A program made the position numbers and the translations under genes. A stretch of 64,000 bases of DNA from assembly GCA_033439265.1 (NCBI GenBank), contig JAVTVX010000010.1, positions 5,084,001 to 5,148,000 of the forward strand. Reading direction: 5' to 3'. This DNA comes from Dillenia suffruticosa. Its lineage: Eukaryota > Streptophyta > Magnoliopsida > Dilleniales > Dilleniaceae. Below the pieces are notes generated by a model that saw only the letters and a list, made by a program, of their open reading frames with translations, searched no databases and was not told the DNA's origin. This document shows, piece by piece, positions 36,540 to 49,000 of the stretch. Position 1 is the stretch's first letter. Every line of letters starts with the position of its first letter.

Positions 36540-37036
36540 ATTTTCTGGGAAATACCGACAAATTCAAGGGGGTTCACCCTGAATATAGGAAAGACTGATG
36601 TGCTATCGGCAGAAGCTTGGGCTCTAAGATAAGGGCTCCTGATTGCTAAGCTCAAACATCCTGCGGAGATTGAAGTAGAAGTGGACAACCTCGCTCTGAC
36701 TCATATATTGAGGAAGACTGAGGAGTCTCATCCTCTCGGACACGCTGTGATGAACTGCCGACAGCTGTTGAGAGAGTTTGGAGTGACAGAAGTAAAGCAC
36801 GTGTACAAGGAAGCCAACAAGTGTGCTGATCATCTAGCTAGATTGGGCAAAGCTAGTCCTAATGGGGTGTCCATCCTGGAGAGACCGCCTAACTCTATCT
36901 TTTCCTTGCTGAGCGATGACAAGTGCAGAATAGAGGCTAGAAGGCTTGTGAGAGGTCCTTTGGGCCGTGGGTGTGTGTAGCCCCTTGGGCTGGGTTTGTT
37001 TGATTTGTCTCATTTCCTACCAAAAAAAAAAAAAAG
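36540..37036 (+). mobile_element. 5'-truncated L1-type LINE, RNase H end with poly-A
   Basis: From about 36598 the translation follows the plant LINE/RNase H-like domain: SAEAWALR (catalytic Glu), IEVEVDNLALTHIL (Asp), then VKHVYKEANKCADHLARLG (His/Asp). One in-frame TAA interrupts the early part. The frame ends at 36980 and the 3' UTR (GGGCTGGGTTTGTTTGATTT) runs into an A-run at about 37021-37036. The tail lies only about 65 bp before the start codon of the STR12-like gene. Target duplication not identified. Confidence 0.75.
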
Positions 37037-37099
37037 AAAAGGCGACTCAGAAGTAACAAGCCCGAGCCCTTCTCTCTGTCTCAGAAAGAGGAAAAAAAA

Positions 37100-40000
37100 A
37101 TGATGAGAGCATCTCAAATGGCGCCCGTAGTTGCATCTCAATTTCGTATGCCTTTGACCATGCTAATCCGAATATCCAGTTCATCATATCTCCGGATCCG
37201 GTCGTCGCCTCTCAGGGTCCGGTTCTCTCCCACTCCCCCCTCGATGGGTAAAGCTCAAGGTCAAGGCCATCCATCTTTCAGAGGAAAAGGTTGGAACTCT
37301 GCCAAACTTTCATTACACTGCTTCTTGGGTGCTCATCCGACTAAACTAAATCCAACTCCTTTGCTTGAAATGATACAACGTTTGATTTTTCTTCTGTATT
37401 TTAGTAATTTTGAGGTAATTACGTGGGAACAAAAGTTCACAAACCACCTTTTTTTTGAGAGCCATGATTCAGCTTCATAGATGGTATTGTGATGTGAATC
37501 GGAAACTAGAGAAATGAACAAATACCATAAAATTAAACTAGAAAAGAAAGTTGTAGATATAATATTTCTTGAAACAAAGTGTGGACTTGCCTAAGATGAG
37601 AATGTTAAGGTTTATACAAAATAGATAAGTATAACGATTGTGCTGTTAAAAATTAGGGTTTGAGCATGAACATCGAAGATCCTCTTTTGCCCTTTTGTGC
37701 GAGCGCACAAACTGAAGGTGGTGATGTATAATCTTATCTTAACTTATACTATAATAGAAAAAAACAAGAGAAGGAGGGGGTGTGCGAGGCTTGGCCACAT
37801 CAACAGTGAACAGTTCGCTACTGTTCATCCTCCCTTTTTTTTTTTTTCCTTTTTTTTGGGTTTCTTTTTCCTTTTCTCTTTATTGTTTTTTTTTACTTTT
37901 TTTTCACCATTTCCCCTTCCTTTTTTTTTATACTTTTTTTTGGGTTTCTTTTTCTTCCTTTTTTTTTTTTTAAATTTTTTTTTGGGTTTCTTCTTCTTCC
38001 TTTTTTTTTACTTCATTTTTTTCCACCTTTCACCATTCTTTTTTTTTCACATTTTTTTTAGGCTCCACGGTTACCCATTTTTTTTTTTGGTTCTTTTTTT
38101 CACCCATTTAACCCTTTTTTTGGCTTTTTCTTTTTTTTTTTTTACTTCTTTTTTTTTCACTCTTCACCCTTCCCTTCTTCTTCTTTTTTTTTTTCACCCT
38201 TCATCCTTCTTTTTTTTCCCTCATTTTTTTTCGAGTTCCACTATTACCGATTTGCTATTGTTCCTATTTTTTACTTCTTTTTTTCACTCATTTACCTTTT
38301 TTTCCTTTTTTTTTTACTTCTTTTTTTTTCATCATTCACCATTCCTTTTTCTTTTTTTACTTTTTTTTCACCGGTCACTATTCTTTTTTTTCATTCCCTT
38401 TTTTTTGGATTTCATGTTACTGATTTGCTACTGTTCATTTTTTTTATATCTTTTGTTGGGTTTCTTCTTTTTTTTTTTAATTTTTTTCCCCACCCTTCAC
38501 TCGTGAGGAGAGGGAAGTGGGAAGGAATGCCATCTCGGATGGGAATGGTTGGATACTGTTTTCTCTTTTTTTATTCCTTTTTTTGGGGTTTCTTTTTCTT
38601 TTTTTCTTTTTTTTTTTAACTTTTTTGCTTCTTTTTTTCACCCTTCACCCTTCCTTGCTTTTTTTTTTACCTTTTTTGGGTGTTTTCTTTTTTTTTTATC
38701 CTTCACGCTTCTTTTTTTTCATTCTTTTTTTTTGGACTCCACTGTTACCGGTTTGCTACTATTCCTTTTGTTTACTTTTTTTTTTATTTCTTCTTTTTTT
38801 CTTTACTTTTTTTTTCACCATTCACTCTATATATATATATATCTTATCTTAATCTTAGTCTTTTTTATTTTTCTTAGTTAATAATAATAATAATAATAAT
38901 GTTACTATTATAGAAAGCAACAGTAAGGAGTGGTGTGGGAGGGGGTGTGCCACGTCGGATGGGAGCAATAGCACACTGTTCCCTTCTTTTTTTTTTCTCT
39001 TTTTTTGAGATTTCTTTCTTTCTTCTTCTAAGATAAGAAACAAGTGGGGAAGGGGGAAGTAAGAGAGAGTAGCACTTCGGATGGGAATAATAGATAACTG
39101 TTCCCACTTTTTTTTTCCCTCTTTACTTTCTTTGGAGTTTCTTTTTATAATCTTAATCTTATCTTAATTTTAATCTTTCTTAACTATATATAAAGACACA
39201 AGTGGAGAGGGGGTGGGAGGGATTGTTACCTGAATTGTTTGTTACTGTTACCTTTTTTCTTTCTTTTTTTGGGGTTTCTTCTTCCTTTGTTTTTTATTTT
39301 TATTTTTTACCATTCACTCTTCTTTTTTTTCGTTTCTTTTTTTTCACCCTTCACCCTTTTTTCACTCTTTTTTTTGGGTTTCACTATTACCGGTTTGCTA
39401 CTATTCCTTTTTTTTTTGCTTCTTTTTTTTTTCTTCTTTTTTTTTTCTTTTTTTTTACTTCTTTTTTTCCCCACACCTCACCCTCTGTTTTTTTATTATT
39501 TTTTTACTTTTTTTTTGGGTCTTTTCTTATTCTTCTTCTTTTTTTTTTTAATTTTACTTCTCTTTTTTTTCACCCTTCACCATTTCTTTTTCACCTTTTT
39601 TTTTTTGATTCCACTGTTACCGATTTGCTACTATTCATTTTTTTTCCTCTTCTTTTTCTTTTTTACTTATTTTTTTTCTTTCTTCACTCTTTTTGCCTTA
39701 TTAATCTATTTCTTCTCCTCTCTACGTTTTTTTCACTTCTTTTTTTTTGTGGATTTTACTTTTTTCGCAATTCTCTTTGGAAGTCCCCCTCCTCTTGATG
39801 CCTCTTGGTGCAATTTGGTTTTTTTTGAGTCATTTCCTTTTTTGGATCATTTTTTATTGTCTAATTTACTAAAACACCTTCCGTTAAAAAAACTATGTGT
39901 ATGTACAGCTATACACCATTAAACGTTTTTTTAAAAAAACAAGTGGAGAGGGGGAGGTGGGAGAAATTGCCACCATGGATGGAACAATTTGCTACTGTTC

Positions 40001-43000
40001 TTTTTTTTGAGTTTTTTCTTTCATCCTTTACCCTTCAGTTTTTTCTTCTTTTTTTTTGCTTTTTTTTTTTTACTTCTTTTTTTTCGCTCTTCACTCTTCC
40101 TTTTTTTTTTTTCACCCTTCACCCTTCTTTTTTTTTCACTTTTTTTTATGTTCCCATGTTACTCGTTTCTTACTATTTCCTTATTTTTCTACTTTTTGTT
40201 GGTTTCTTATTTTTCTTTTTTACTTTTTTTTCACTCTTCACCCTTTTCTTTCAATAATTATAACGCACACAAGAAAAAGAAAAAAAAATCTAGGCGAAGG
40301 CTGCACCTTGTGCGGCCAAAACCCTCCTAGTATGTATATTTTTAATTTAACCACTAATTTGTGATGGAGGATGTGCCTCAAGTCATTTAGTATCCGGGGA
40401 TTTGTAGTAGTTTCTATCATTAGTTTGTTTCTCTATTATGATAATATTGTTCTTTGATACCATCTCTTGGTTTGCTTTATATTTTTTTGATTTATTATTG
40501 GTTACACTTTTATTAATAGTCATTAACTTCATTTTATTTATTTTTCGAGCAATAAAATTAGACTCTACGATAATCATTAACTTCATTTGGTTCCAAGCTA
40601 TCGGAAATAAATCCAGAACTCCTAAAGAAGGGAAAATCAACCGACACAACAGCACAATCACAAAAGTAAATAGTGGGAGAGACAATGTAGGTTTGACATC
40701 TTTTCCCTATGTCTATGGTGATATATCCAATTTATTTGTCATGCATACTAAGAATGACCATAGGATATAAATAGAACAAAATGAGAAAATGGTGGTTGAA
40801 AATAGGATGAAATGAACGAGGGAGGAGCAAACCTCCTTAAACAAATATGAATAAGTCAGAAGTTGTCCCTCAAATATAAAAATTAACTTATATAATTCAA
40901 TAGAAGAAAAGAACAATATCTCATGTTTTCTTATTTTTTCTTTGCTGTGAGCATACTATGACCCATTTTGCTGACTTTTTAAAACTCTGGAGCACTAAAA
41001 CCGAGTCTTTGACTTCCTAATCAATGCTTACAAACTCTTAGGAACCACTCTCAGTGTAAAAAATGCAAAACTATTAATTATTTTTAATTTTTTAAAAGGC
41101 TACAAATGAAAATTGGCTTTTTCCTAGGTTCTTAGTGCAAGGAGCGCTTTACCAAAATTTAACCCTCCGGGGGAGCGTTTAGTTGGGAAACATGTAAATC
41201 ACGGGGGTTATTTGCAATTTATTGTGTACTTGTAGATTATTCTTTCCTAATTCTATCATCCATCTAGTCTTGGGAACACTCTCATTTTCTGTATATGTTG
41301 ATTAGGGGTTCAAGAAAAGTATGTTGATTTTCTTATATTACATAGTAATTGTTTTTACAATAGTAAATTTTTTATTTTTTGTTTACATGAATTTGAATAC
41401 AATCTTTTCTAGTGGTTTTTAGTGCTCAAAGTAATTCGGGAGTGGACAGGGAAGTATTGGTTCAGCACTTGCTTATCAAAGGAGATGATCTTAAGCTTCT
41501 TTCAGAGCTTCAACAGAAAATTTCAGGAGGTCTGTGGCTATAAAATTTGTTCTGAAATCAGAAATTGTATCATACTTCATAAATCCAATTATAATTACAG
41601 GATTTGTGTAGTCAAGATGTGTGCACGCGCGTGCTTTTTATGTCAGACTTTTTATTGCGGCATAGGATTTTGTACATAATGAAGCTCTATTGGAGTTATT
41701 TCTTTATTTGGTTTCTGCATACTTTTAACACATTACAAGAGTTACCAGTTGCCTTTTGTTTCCTTCTTTTTTTCTTCCCAAAACAATTTTCAGGAACTGA
41801 TTTGAGTGATCTGGCTGTCGAGCACTCGATTTGTCCATCCAAAGAAGAAGGGGGAATGCTTGGATGGGTGCGGAGGGGGCAAATGGTATGATAATTAGAT
41901 CAGAACCCTTTTTTTGGCAAAAGCTTTTTCAAGCATCATGGATATTGATTTTGGGAAGTCTTTTAAGAGGTGAATTCTTGAGTTGAATGCTTAAATTATT
42001 TATTTAGGCTCTTTAAAGAAATTTAGAAATTAAAATTGCTGAATCAAAGCAGTGAAAAGAAAAATAAATAAGTTTTGAATGTTATTAAATCTGTCAAGAT
42101 ATAATCTTGCAGTGCATATCTTGAGTGCTTTTTGTGGAGGAAAAAAAGATTCAAAAGCCTTAGAGGAAAGAAGTTAAAAAGTGCTGAGAAGCAAAACAAT
42201 AATCTAGGATTGTTTTTAGGTCTCTCTTCAACATCTCTAGACTATAGTATGTAAAGAACCCTAAAGCATGACAGTGAACACAAGCATAAAAAACCATTTT
42301 GTTGCTGAGATGGACCAACAGCTCGACTTATGCACCAAGGAACAGCTAACAGCCACAAAGCAAGTGTACATTATTTTGCCTACCAATACCATTAAACTTT
42401 TTTGTGAGCAATTCACAAGGGCTTCTTGGATAAAGCACTCATTATTACAAGTGGCAAACAAGTGTTTCCACTATAGAGTACAGAAGGAACAAATGATTTA
42501 TAGTATTAACTCCTTGTAGTACACTGCAAATGCCCAAGGAGAGAACATCTTCTGTCAAAAGAGGATAGAGATGGCTTTTAAGATATGATCTTTCAGAGTG
42601 TTCTGATGTAGTTATTGACCCTGGACCAGGTTACCCTGTGAATTGGCGATCTTATTGGTCTGGTTCAGTGATCAGATTGAAATTGCACTTGACTTGGTCA
42701 AACCCAACTAAACTCGGTCCTTTCTATGCAACCTGTGTGAACTGGCCACGTTATGAATTTTTGCAAATTTATTTCTAGAACAATCAAAGATCCCATCTAG
42801 CATTATACCAGATGTAAGAGTAATGAGCCCAATAAGATCTCTCTCTCTCTTTTCTTTTCATAACCATGTGATTTTTTATTCTCACCTTCAATTTGAGAAC
42901 CAAAGAGGTTATGTCTCATCCTATTGCATCTGATCTCAACGAACTCTTATATGTGATGGAGGAGTAACACTTGTGATGAGGCATGCTGACGACAACTGGC

Positions 43001-46000
43001 ATTGATGAGATCTCTTTGTGATTCCGTCTTAATCTATATTTGCTTCGCTATTTCAAACAAGAAAGTTTGAAAAAGATCATATGTTACTTTTTGAATTGCT
43101 TTTGTTCCAAATTTTTGCTCCTTACAAAGACAAAGCGAAAAGGAAATTTGGAAAGGCAGGACTAAATTTAGAAACCCCTTACTTTGAAATGCCTTTTATG
43201 TTTTTATTTGATTTTATTTTGATTAATATTTTGACCTGTTTGCATCATTACTAACCCATCATGGTCCTTTGCTTTGGAACGAGTCAATAATAATCGCAGA
43301 TTGGATATAAAGGGGAACATACAAAAGGTTTAATAATAAGTAAACTTTAAAGTCAAAGAAGTAGACATCAAGAACAAGAGCCAATGAACGACTTCTTTCC
43401 CCTCCCTCTTCAAATCCCCCATACCATAACCTCCAAAAACTTGTAATTTGAGTGGAAAAGACATAAAAAGCAATATCATCTTATATCAGCAAAATAAGGA
43501 ACCAAAACTCTGAATTCTAAAAATTCTAGCATTGTATTCTCTCTGAGTACACCAACAAATAATTATAGCAGCACATTTTTAAAGCGTAGATGCATCCTTA
43601 GCAAGCAGGTGGTTCCTTATCTCCAAAGTTATGAAATAATGTAGAAACAAATGGCTTAATTGACAGCACATTACACAAATATTAGGCAATATAGCTTTAA
43701 AAAGGTTCCTATTTTTGTAACAAATCATTCATGTTGACCTTCTTAAGCACCATAAACTACACCAAATAAAAGTCTTTGCCTCAGATGAAATTAGTTAAGG
43801 TAAAATAGTTAAGGGAAAAGTGGGATGTAGGGAAGGTAAATAAGATGATGTAAAGAGGAGTCATGAGAGATTTTCTTGAGCATCAAGGCTTCAAACTCTA
43901 ACATCAAGGGCATTAGGAGGGGGTTCTCTTCCTTGAAGCTTGGAAATAAGAAGAAAAATCATACAATTTCTCTATCAGGGCAGAATGAAATATAAAAAGC
44001 TGATAGAGTCGAGAAAAAAGTGATAAAAGGGTTCTTCCAATTTGAAAGATACTAGAAAAAGAAAGATATACATGAGACATGGTTTCCAACAGGTACAATG
44101 AGAAGCTCTCACCCCAATTTTGGCATCCCAACCATTTTGTTGAAAACAAAACTTGCTTTTGATAATTTTATACCTTAAATAATTGGATTTTAAGGAAAAT
44201 TGTCATAATTATTTTTCAATTGAGGAGATATTTTTGGATATGAGATTACCCGTATGCCAAACCCCTCAATTTTTTTTTTTTTGGATTTCATGCCAACTCC
44301 GAAGATGATCCCTCAAATTAAACCACTTCTTCACCACATGGGTTTTTGCTTTGGCCACTTTTTTGTTATTTTATCAACTTTTTGATTCATTTACTTGATC
44401 ATGTGTTTCAACAAGCAAAGCGCCCGTGAAATTGTTCAGTGATATGGTCTCTCTTCTGGGTTGATGTTGGGTAAGGTTTTTATAACTATGTCTTTGGGCT
44501 TCAAATGAGTATGGCTAAGAGTGAGCTTATTAGTACAGATGTGTACAATGAAATTCTCAGTTTAACAGCTCTCATTCATTAGTTGTGAGAAGCAGGAGTA
44601 GTGTGTTTCTTATATGGAAGTTCCTTTTAGTGGTAATTGATGAGTTCTTTTTCCTTTGAATCTGGTTGTGACTAGGCTTGGAATGATGTTCGATAGTTGG
44701 AAGGGTGTTTCTTTTATTTAGGTGGCCATACTATACACATCAAATGTGTTTCTAACATTCCGCTTTATTTCGTATCGCTTTTTCATGATTCCTGCAAGGA
44801 TGGAGATTGAAAAGTTGATATAAGTGTTCCTAGATTGTGAAGTGATTTACGAAGAAGAGATCACTAGGTGAGTTCAGGCCAGATTGGGAATGGTTTGTGT
44901 CTTGGTAATTTGGTGTCCCAAAACATTTACTTGTTAGAGAATAACTTTAAAGATTCTGTCCACTTTTCCTCAACTGAATCAAGTATCTATGTCTTTCACT
45001 TTTTATCAAAGATTTTTTGTTAATTTAGTGTGCTGTAATGTCCATTTATTAAGGAATCTTAATCATGAGAAAGCAATAGTGTTTGTCACTTTTCGTTCCT
45101 TGCTTCAAGAAAAAGGCCTCTCTTCCACTGCCCCCACTATGTTTAGGGCCTTAATCCTTCAAGTTACCTTCTATTGTAAATCTTCTTTGATCTTCCTTAT
45201 AGCCTCATTATACCTGTTTGTTCCCTTAACTAAGTTCATTTAGAAAGGAAAGTTGCAAAGGCTTTTACTTAGTGTATTGTACTTATCAAGATCAATAGAG
45301 TTGATTTATCAAGATCAATATAGTCTATTTGTTCAAAAAAATAAAGTCCTTTAAAGCTATCTTATTGAATATGTGTTATGTTCTATAAGGATTCTACAAG
45401 TAGAGGTTACTTGTTTTTACATTGTTCTATAGCTTTAGAAATGTACCTTCTTTTTGTTGTTTGAATGAATTGGTTTGTTATTGATGGTTTTCTTTTTATT
45501 TGTTTTGACAAACTTTAGAGACTCTGAAGAGTGGTAAATGATGCATCTTTTCTCACTATTTCTGGGATATTTGGAGGAAGCAAAATGTTAGAATTTTAAA
45601 AAAAGTTTAGGCTATTGGTCATTCTCTATTTGATGACAAGATTTTCTTATGTTTTAATTTGGATTCATATTTTAGGAGTCTTTATAGAATATACCTATGG
45701 TTCATAAGCTTTTCTTTTTGTGCTTTGCTTCTTTCAGCTTTCACTATGTGTCATCCTTTCAGCCTAATGTATATTTGCTTTTCTATTTAATACCACTCTT
45801 TTTTTTTAAGTTAAAAAAATTAAAGGTTTTCTAGATTGTAATGACATGATGTATTAATACTGTTGAGCATCATACACCAAGTATAAGCCGTAATTTTGGC
45901 CACAACCATGGATGACATTCATATCTAAAATATTTTCATCATCTTCAAGATAATTGAAAGGTTATCTATGCTATAGTGTGGCATTGAGACTTGATCCTTT

Positions 46001-49000
46001 TAAGTTTGGTGGCTCTTGTTTGTGTTGAACGTTAAGTAGGTCTAGCTTCCTTTACAGGATGTGGTCTTCACTTCCCATGTCATCATAAGATTGGGAAGTT
46101 GAGGCTTTGTGCATTATTGGTACCATTATTATTATAATTGTAGTTTTTGTTGTCATTGTTGTTGTTGTTATTGTTATCATTGTTGTTGTCATTATTGTTA
46201 TCATTGTTGTTGTCACCGCTGTTGTCATTATTATGATTGGTCATTGAAAGCAAGGTCTAGATTAGAATGGAGGAGATGACAACGTTGGAATGAGATCATT
46301 GTAGGTTATATTAGATATTTCTTTCTCTAATATATATATTTTTTAAGTGGGAGATGGTTTTTATATTCACTTTTGGGAAGATTGTTGGATTAGGGATTTG
46401 CTTTTCTCCTTTGCTCTGCTGTGGCTCTATTAGCTTTCTATGCTTCATTCCAGGCATCAAACATTTCTATTGTTGGGAGTCAAACTTTGGCTCTCGAATT
46501 TTCTTTCTTTCTTTCTTTTTTTCTTTTTTTTTTTTTTAGAAATGTTAATGATACGAAAGATTAGACATATTAACAATATGGGAGCCATAAATAAAGTCTT
46601 TCTCCATCATTTTCCTGTTTCAAGGGATTTAACCTATCTCATTTTTTGGCAATAGAGCCTGGAATCTTGATGCATTAGACACATTCTTTTGTCAATCTTT
46701 CTTTCATCATCTTGCTTGCCTTCCATCATTTTCAGTTTTCCCTAACTGTTTGTTTGGAACACAATGTTCCTGCCATAGTTATTTGTTGCAAAAAAGAGAC
46801 CTTAAATGCTATCCTTTGGAATATTCATGTATGTGCTACAAGAGTCTGAATCTATTGATTATTTGTTCCTGACTGCTTTATAGCTTGGAAGATATGGAAT
46901 CACTTCTTTGCCTTTTGTCAGTTTATTATAGAAGTGTTCCTGACTTTATTGTTAGCAGAGTTCAGAAATTTTTGTGGGTGAGAGGATGACTCTTTGTTTT
47001 GGAGGTTTGCTTTGAAATAGTCCATTTTTAATCAGAATATATCAAAGTAGCCGGTGGAAATCCTGTTTTGTGGATGTGGCAAATTTGGATAAGTTTAATG
47101 GTTAAATATTTCTGAGACTACAGTGGGATGGATTTTTTGGCAAACATGTCCATGTGGAAGAATCTTGCTTGCTCGTTTCTTTTCAGATTGAATTTTTGCT
47201 TCTCTTTGCTTGCGAGGTGGCTTAGCATTTTGGCTCAAGTTCAGCCTGGCTTTAAAAGGAGACATGGAGGCTAAGTGCCCGTTTAGCAAGACTTTTTTTC
47301 AGCTTATCTTCTCTTGAGGAGTAAAATTTAATTCCTTTTAAAAAAAATAAAAAATTGTTTGGTTTTTTTACTTTTGAAATAAAGTTAAAAATTAAAAGTT
47401 AATTCCGTTTTTACTTTTTTACTTTTGAAGTAAAGCTAAAAGTTAAAAGTTAATGGCTATATTTGAAATTGTACATCATTTAAATGAGAATATTAATAGA
47501 ATAAAAATAATTATGTGAGGATATAAATGGAATAAAAATATATATATTTCTGGGAAAGTTGGAGCATTAAAAAAAGGAGAAGAAAAAGCTCCTCCCATGA
47601 GCTTTTTCTTAAAAGCTATTTTAAAAATTTTTCTTCATAAAAAAAAGCTCATTTTCTTGTAAGAGCTTTTAAAAAATATTATTTGGCAAGATTTTTCCTT
47701 ATAAGGAGAATAAAAGTTGAAAAAAAGCCCTGCCAAAAGGGCACTAAGTGGATTTTTACAAAATTATTTTTTGATTGGAAATCATGCCGGTTATCCTTTT
47801 TTAACTTTTGAGTGGGGCTTCTCTGGACCTTTGGATGGTGCTATATGCTGTTGTAGCAAGACATGTGTTGCTTTCTTTGAAGGGGGAGGAACATGACAGT
47901 TTTCAAGGGAGTAAGAGTGGTGGTTCTCAGCTATCATTCAGTTATGGCTTAAAGGCCCTTGGGTTTTGGATTTTTTTAGTTTTTTCTTCAAGGTTACATA
48001 AAATTGTTTTTTAGTTTTCTCTTTGTTTCTATAAAAGAAAAATTAGTTTTTACATCCTTGGCACCTTTCTCTCAAATGAAAACAATGTTTCTGGAGCCAT
48101 GGTTCTAATTACAAATAATTGTATTCCCCATCTTATCAGACCTATCTTTCATGAAATATGCTGCAGTTGTATGTGTATATGAGTAGCATACATACCTTGA
48201 TAAATGTGTCTTGTGTCTGTGAGACTCTAAACTTCTAGAACACTTACCCAACACTAAATAATCACTCACTAACCATAGGGTATCCTATATTTGAGAAGTT
48301 CTAGACTAAGAAACTAGATAGAGGGTACTTGATACTCACAATAAAGCTATTGCATCTACGAAAAAGAAGTTTCTGATAAGGTTTTCAGAAATTATAATAA
48401 GCTAAATGCCTGGAATATTTATGTATATTTCAGTTATTTGAAAATATTATTTGTACGTCCTTTCTCTGAGTATCGTAATTTTTATTTTGTGTCCATTCTT
48501 CAAAGGGAGCATACTAGGTCTAAGATGGTTCCATGAGGTCATTATGGATCCTCTAATGCCAATGGTACCATAAATCAGTAGAATATCAAAACAGCCAAGG
48601 AATAAAATTTGAGCAGAAGGATTAAGCACAATCCATATGGATAATGGTATCATCACGTAATTAATGCTCCTGTCCTGGTTCCAAAAGTTCCTAAGAGATG
48701 GTTTCTTATTAGGTTTAGGATTACCTATGATCACCCGAAAAGAAGTGATCAGCTTTAAGTTGTTTTGGATCTTGGATGGGAGCATTAATTACTTGATATC
48801 CTAGAGATGACCAGTGGTCTTATCTCATCCGTATGACAGCTATAAATGGAGAGTACCTCGTAGATGCGTTCATGAAGTCAATTTTTGGAAAACACAGATA
48901 TCTTATGAATATCTCTTTCAGTAACAATGTGCACTTGGTTCATCAATCTGGTTAGACCGGTTTTTGTTTCGACTTACAGTCTTAATGCACATGGGACTTA

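Larger units (their letters stand above)
44640..48020 (+). mobile_element. Decayed L1-type LINE pieces in intron 3
   Basis: 44680-44880 translates, with breaks, to a plant L1 reverse-transcriptase end (FDSWKGVSFI, FISYRFFMIPARMEIEKLI, then VFLDCEVIYEEE). 46830-47000 resembles the zinc-type domain after the RT (ESIDYLFLTAL, AWKIWNHFFAFCQF). 47780-47960 may continue it. The stretch between is unrecognised, and a MITE sits at 47275-47744. Old and non-functional; I cannot tell whether this is one copy or several. Confidence 0.5.

Noticed and set aside
37697-40364. Long phenylalanine-rich open frames
   Set aside because: They are translations of the T-rich array inside a host intron; no domain, no codon pattern beyond TTT/TTC.
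46354-46539. Hydrophobic 61-codon frame ending in poly-Phe
   Set aside because: Ends in a TTTCTTTC run; no exon signals or family match.
48447-48785. 112-codon minus-strand frame in intron 3
   Set aside because: Composition is fairly ordinary, but no motif or family is recognised and it overlaps no splice structure.
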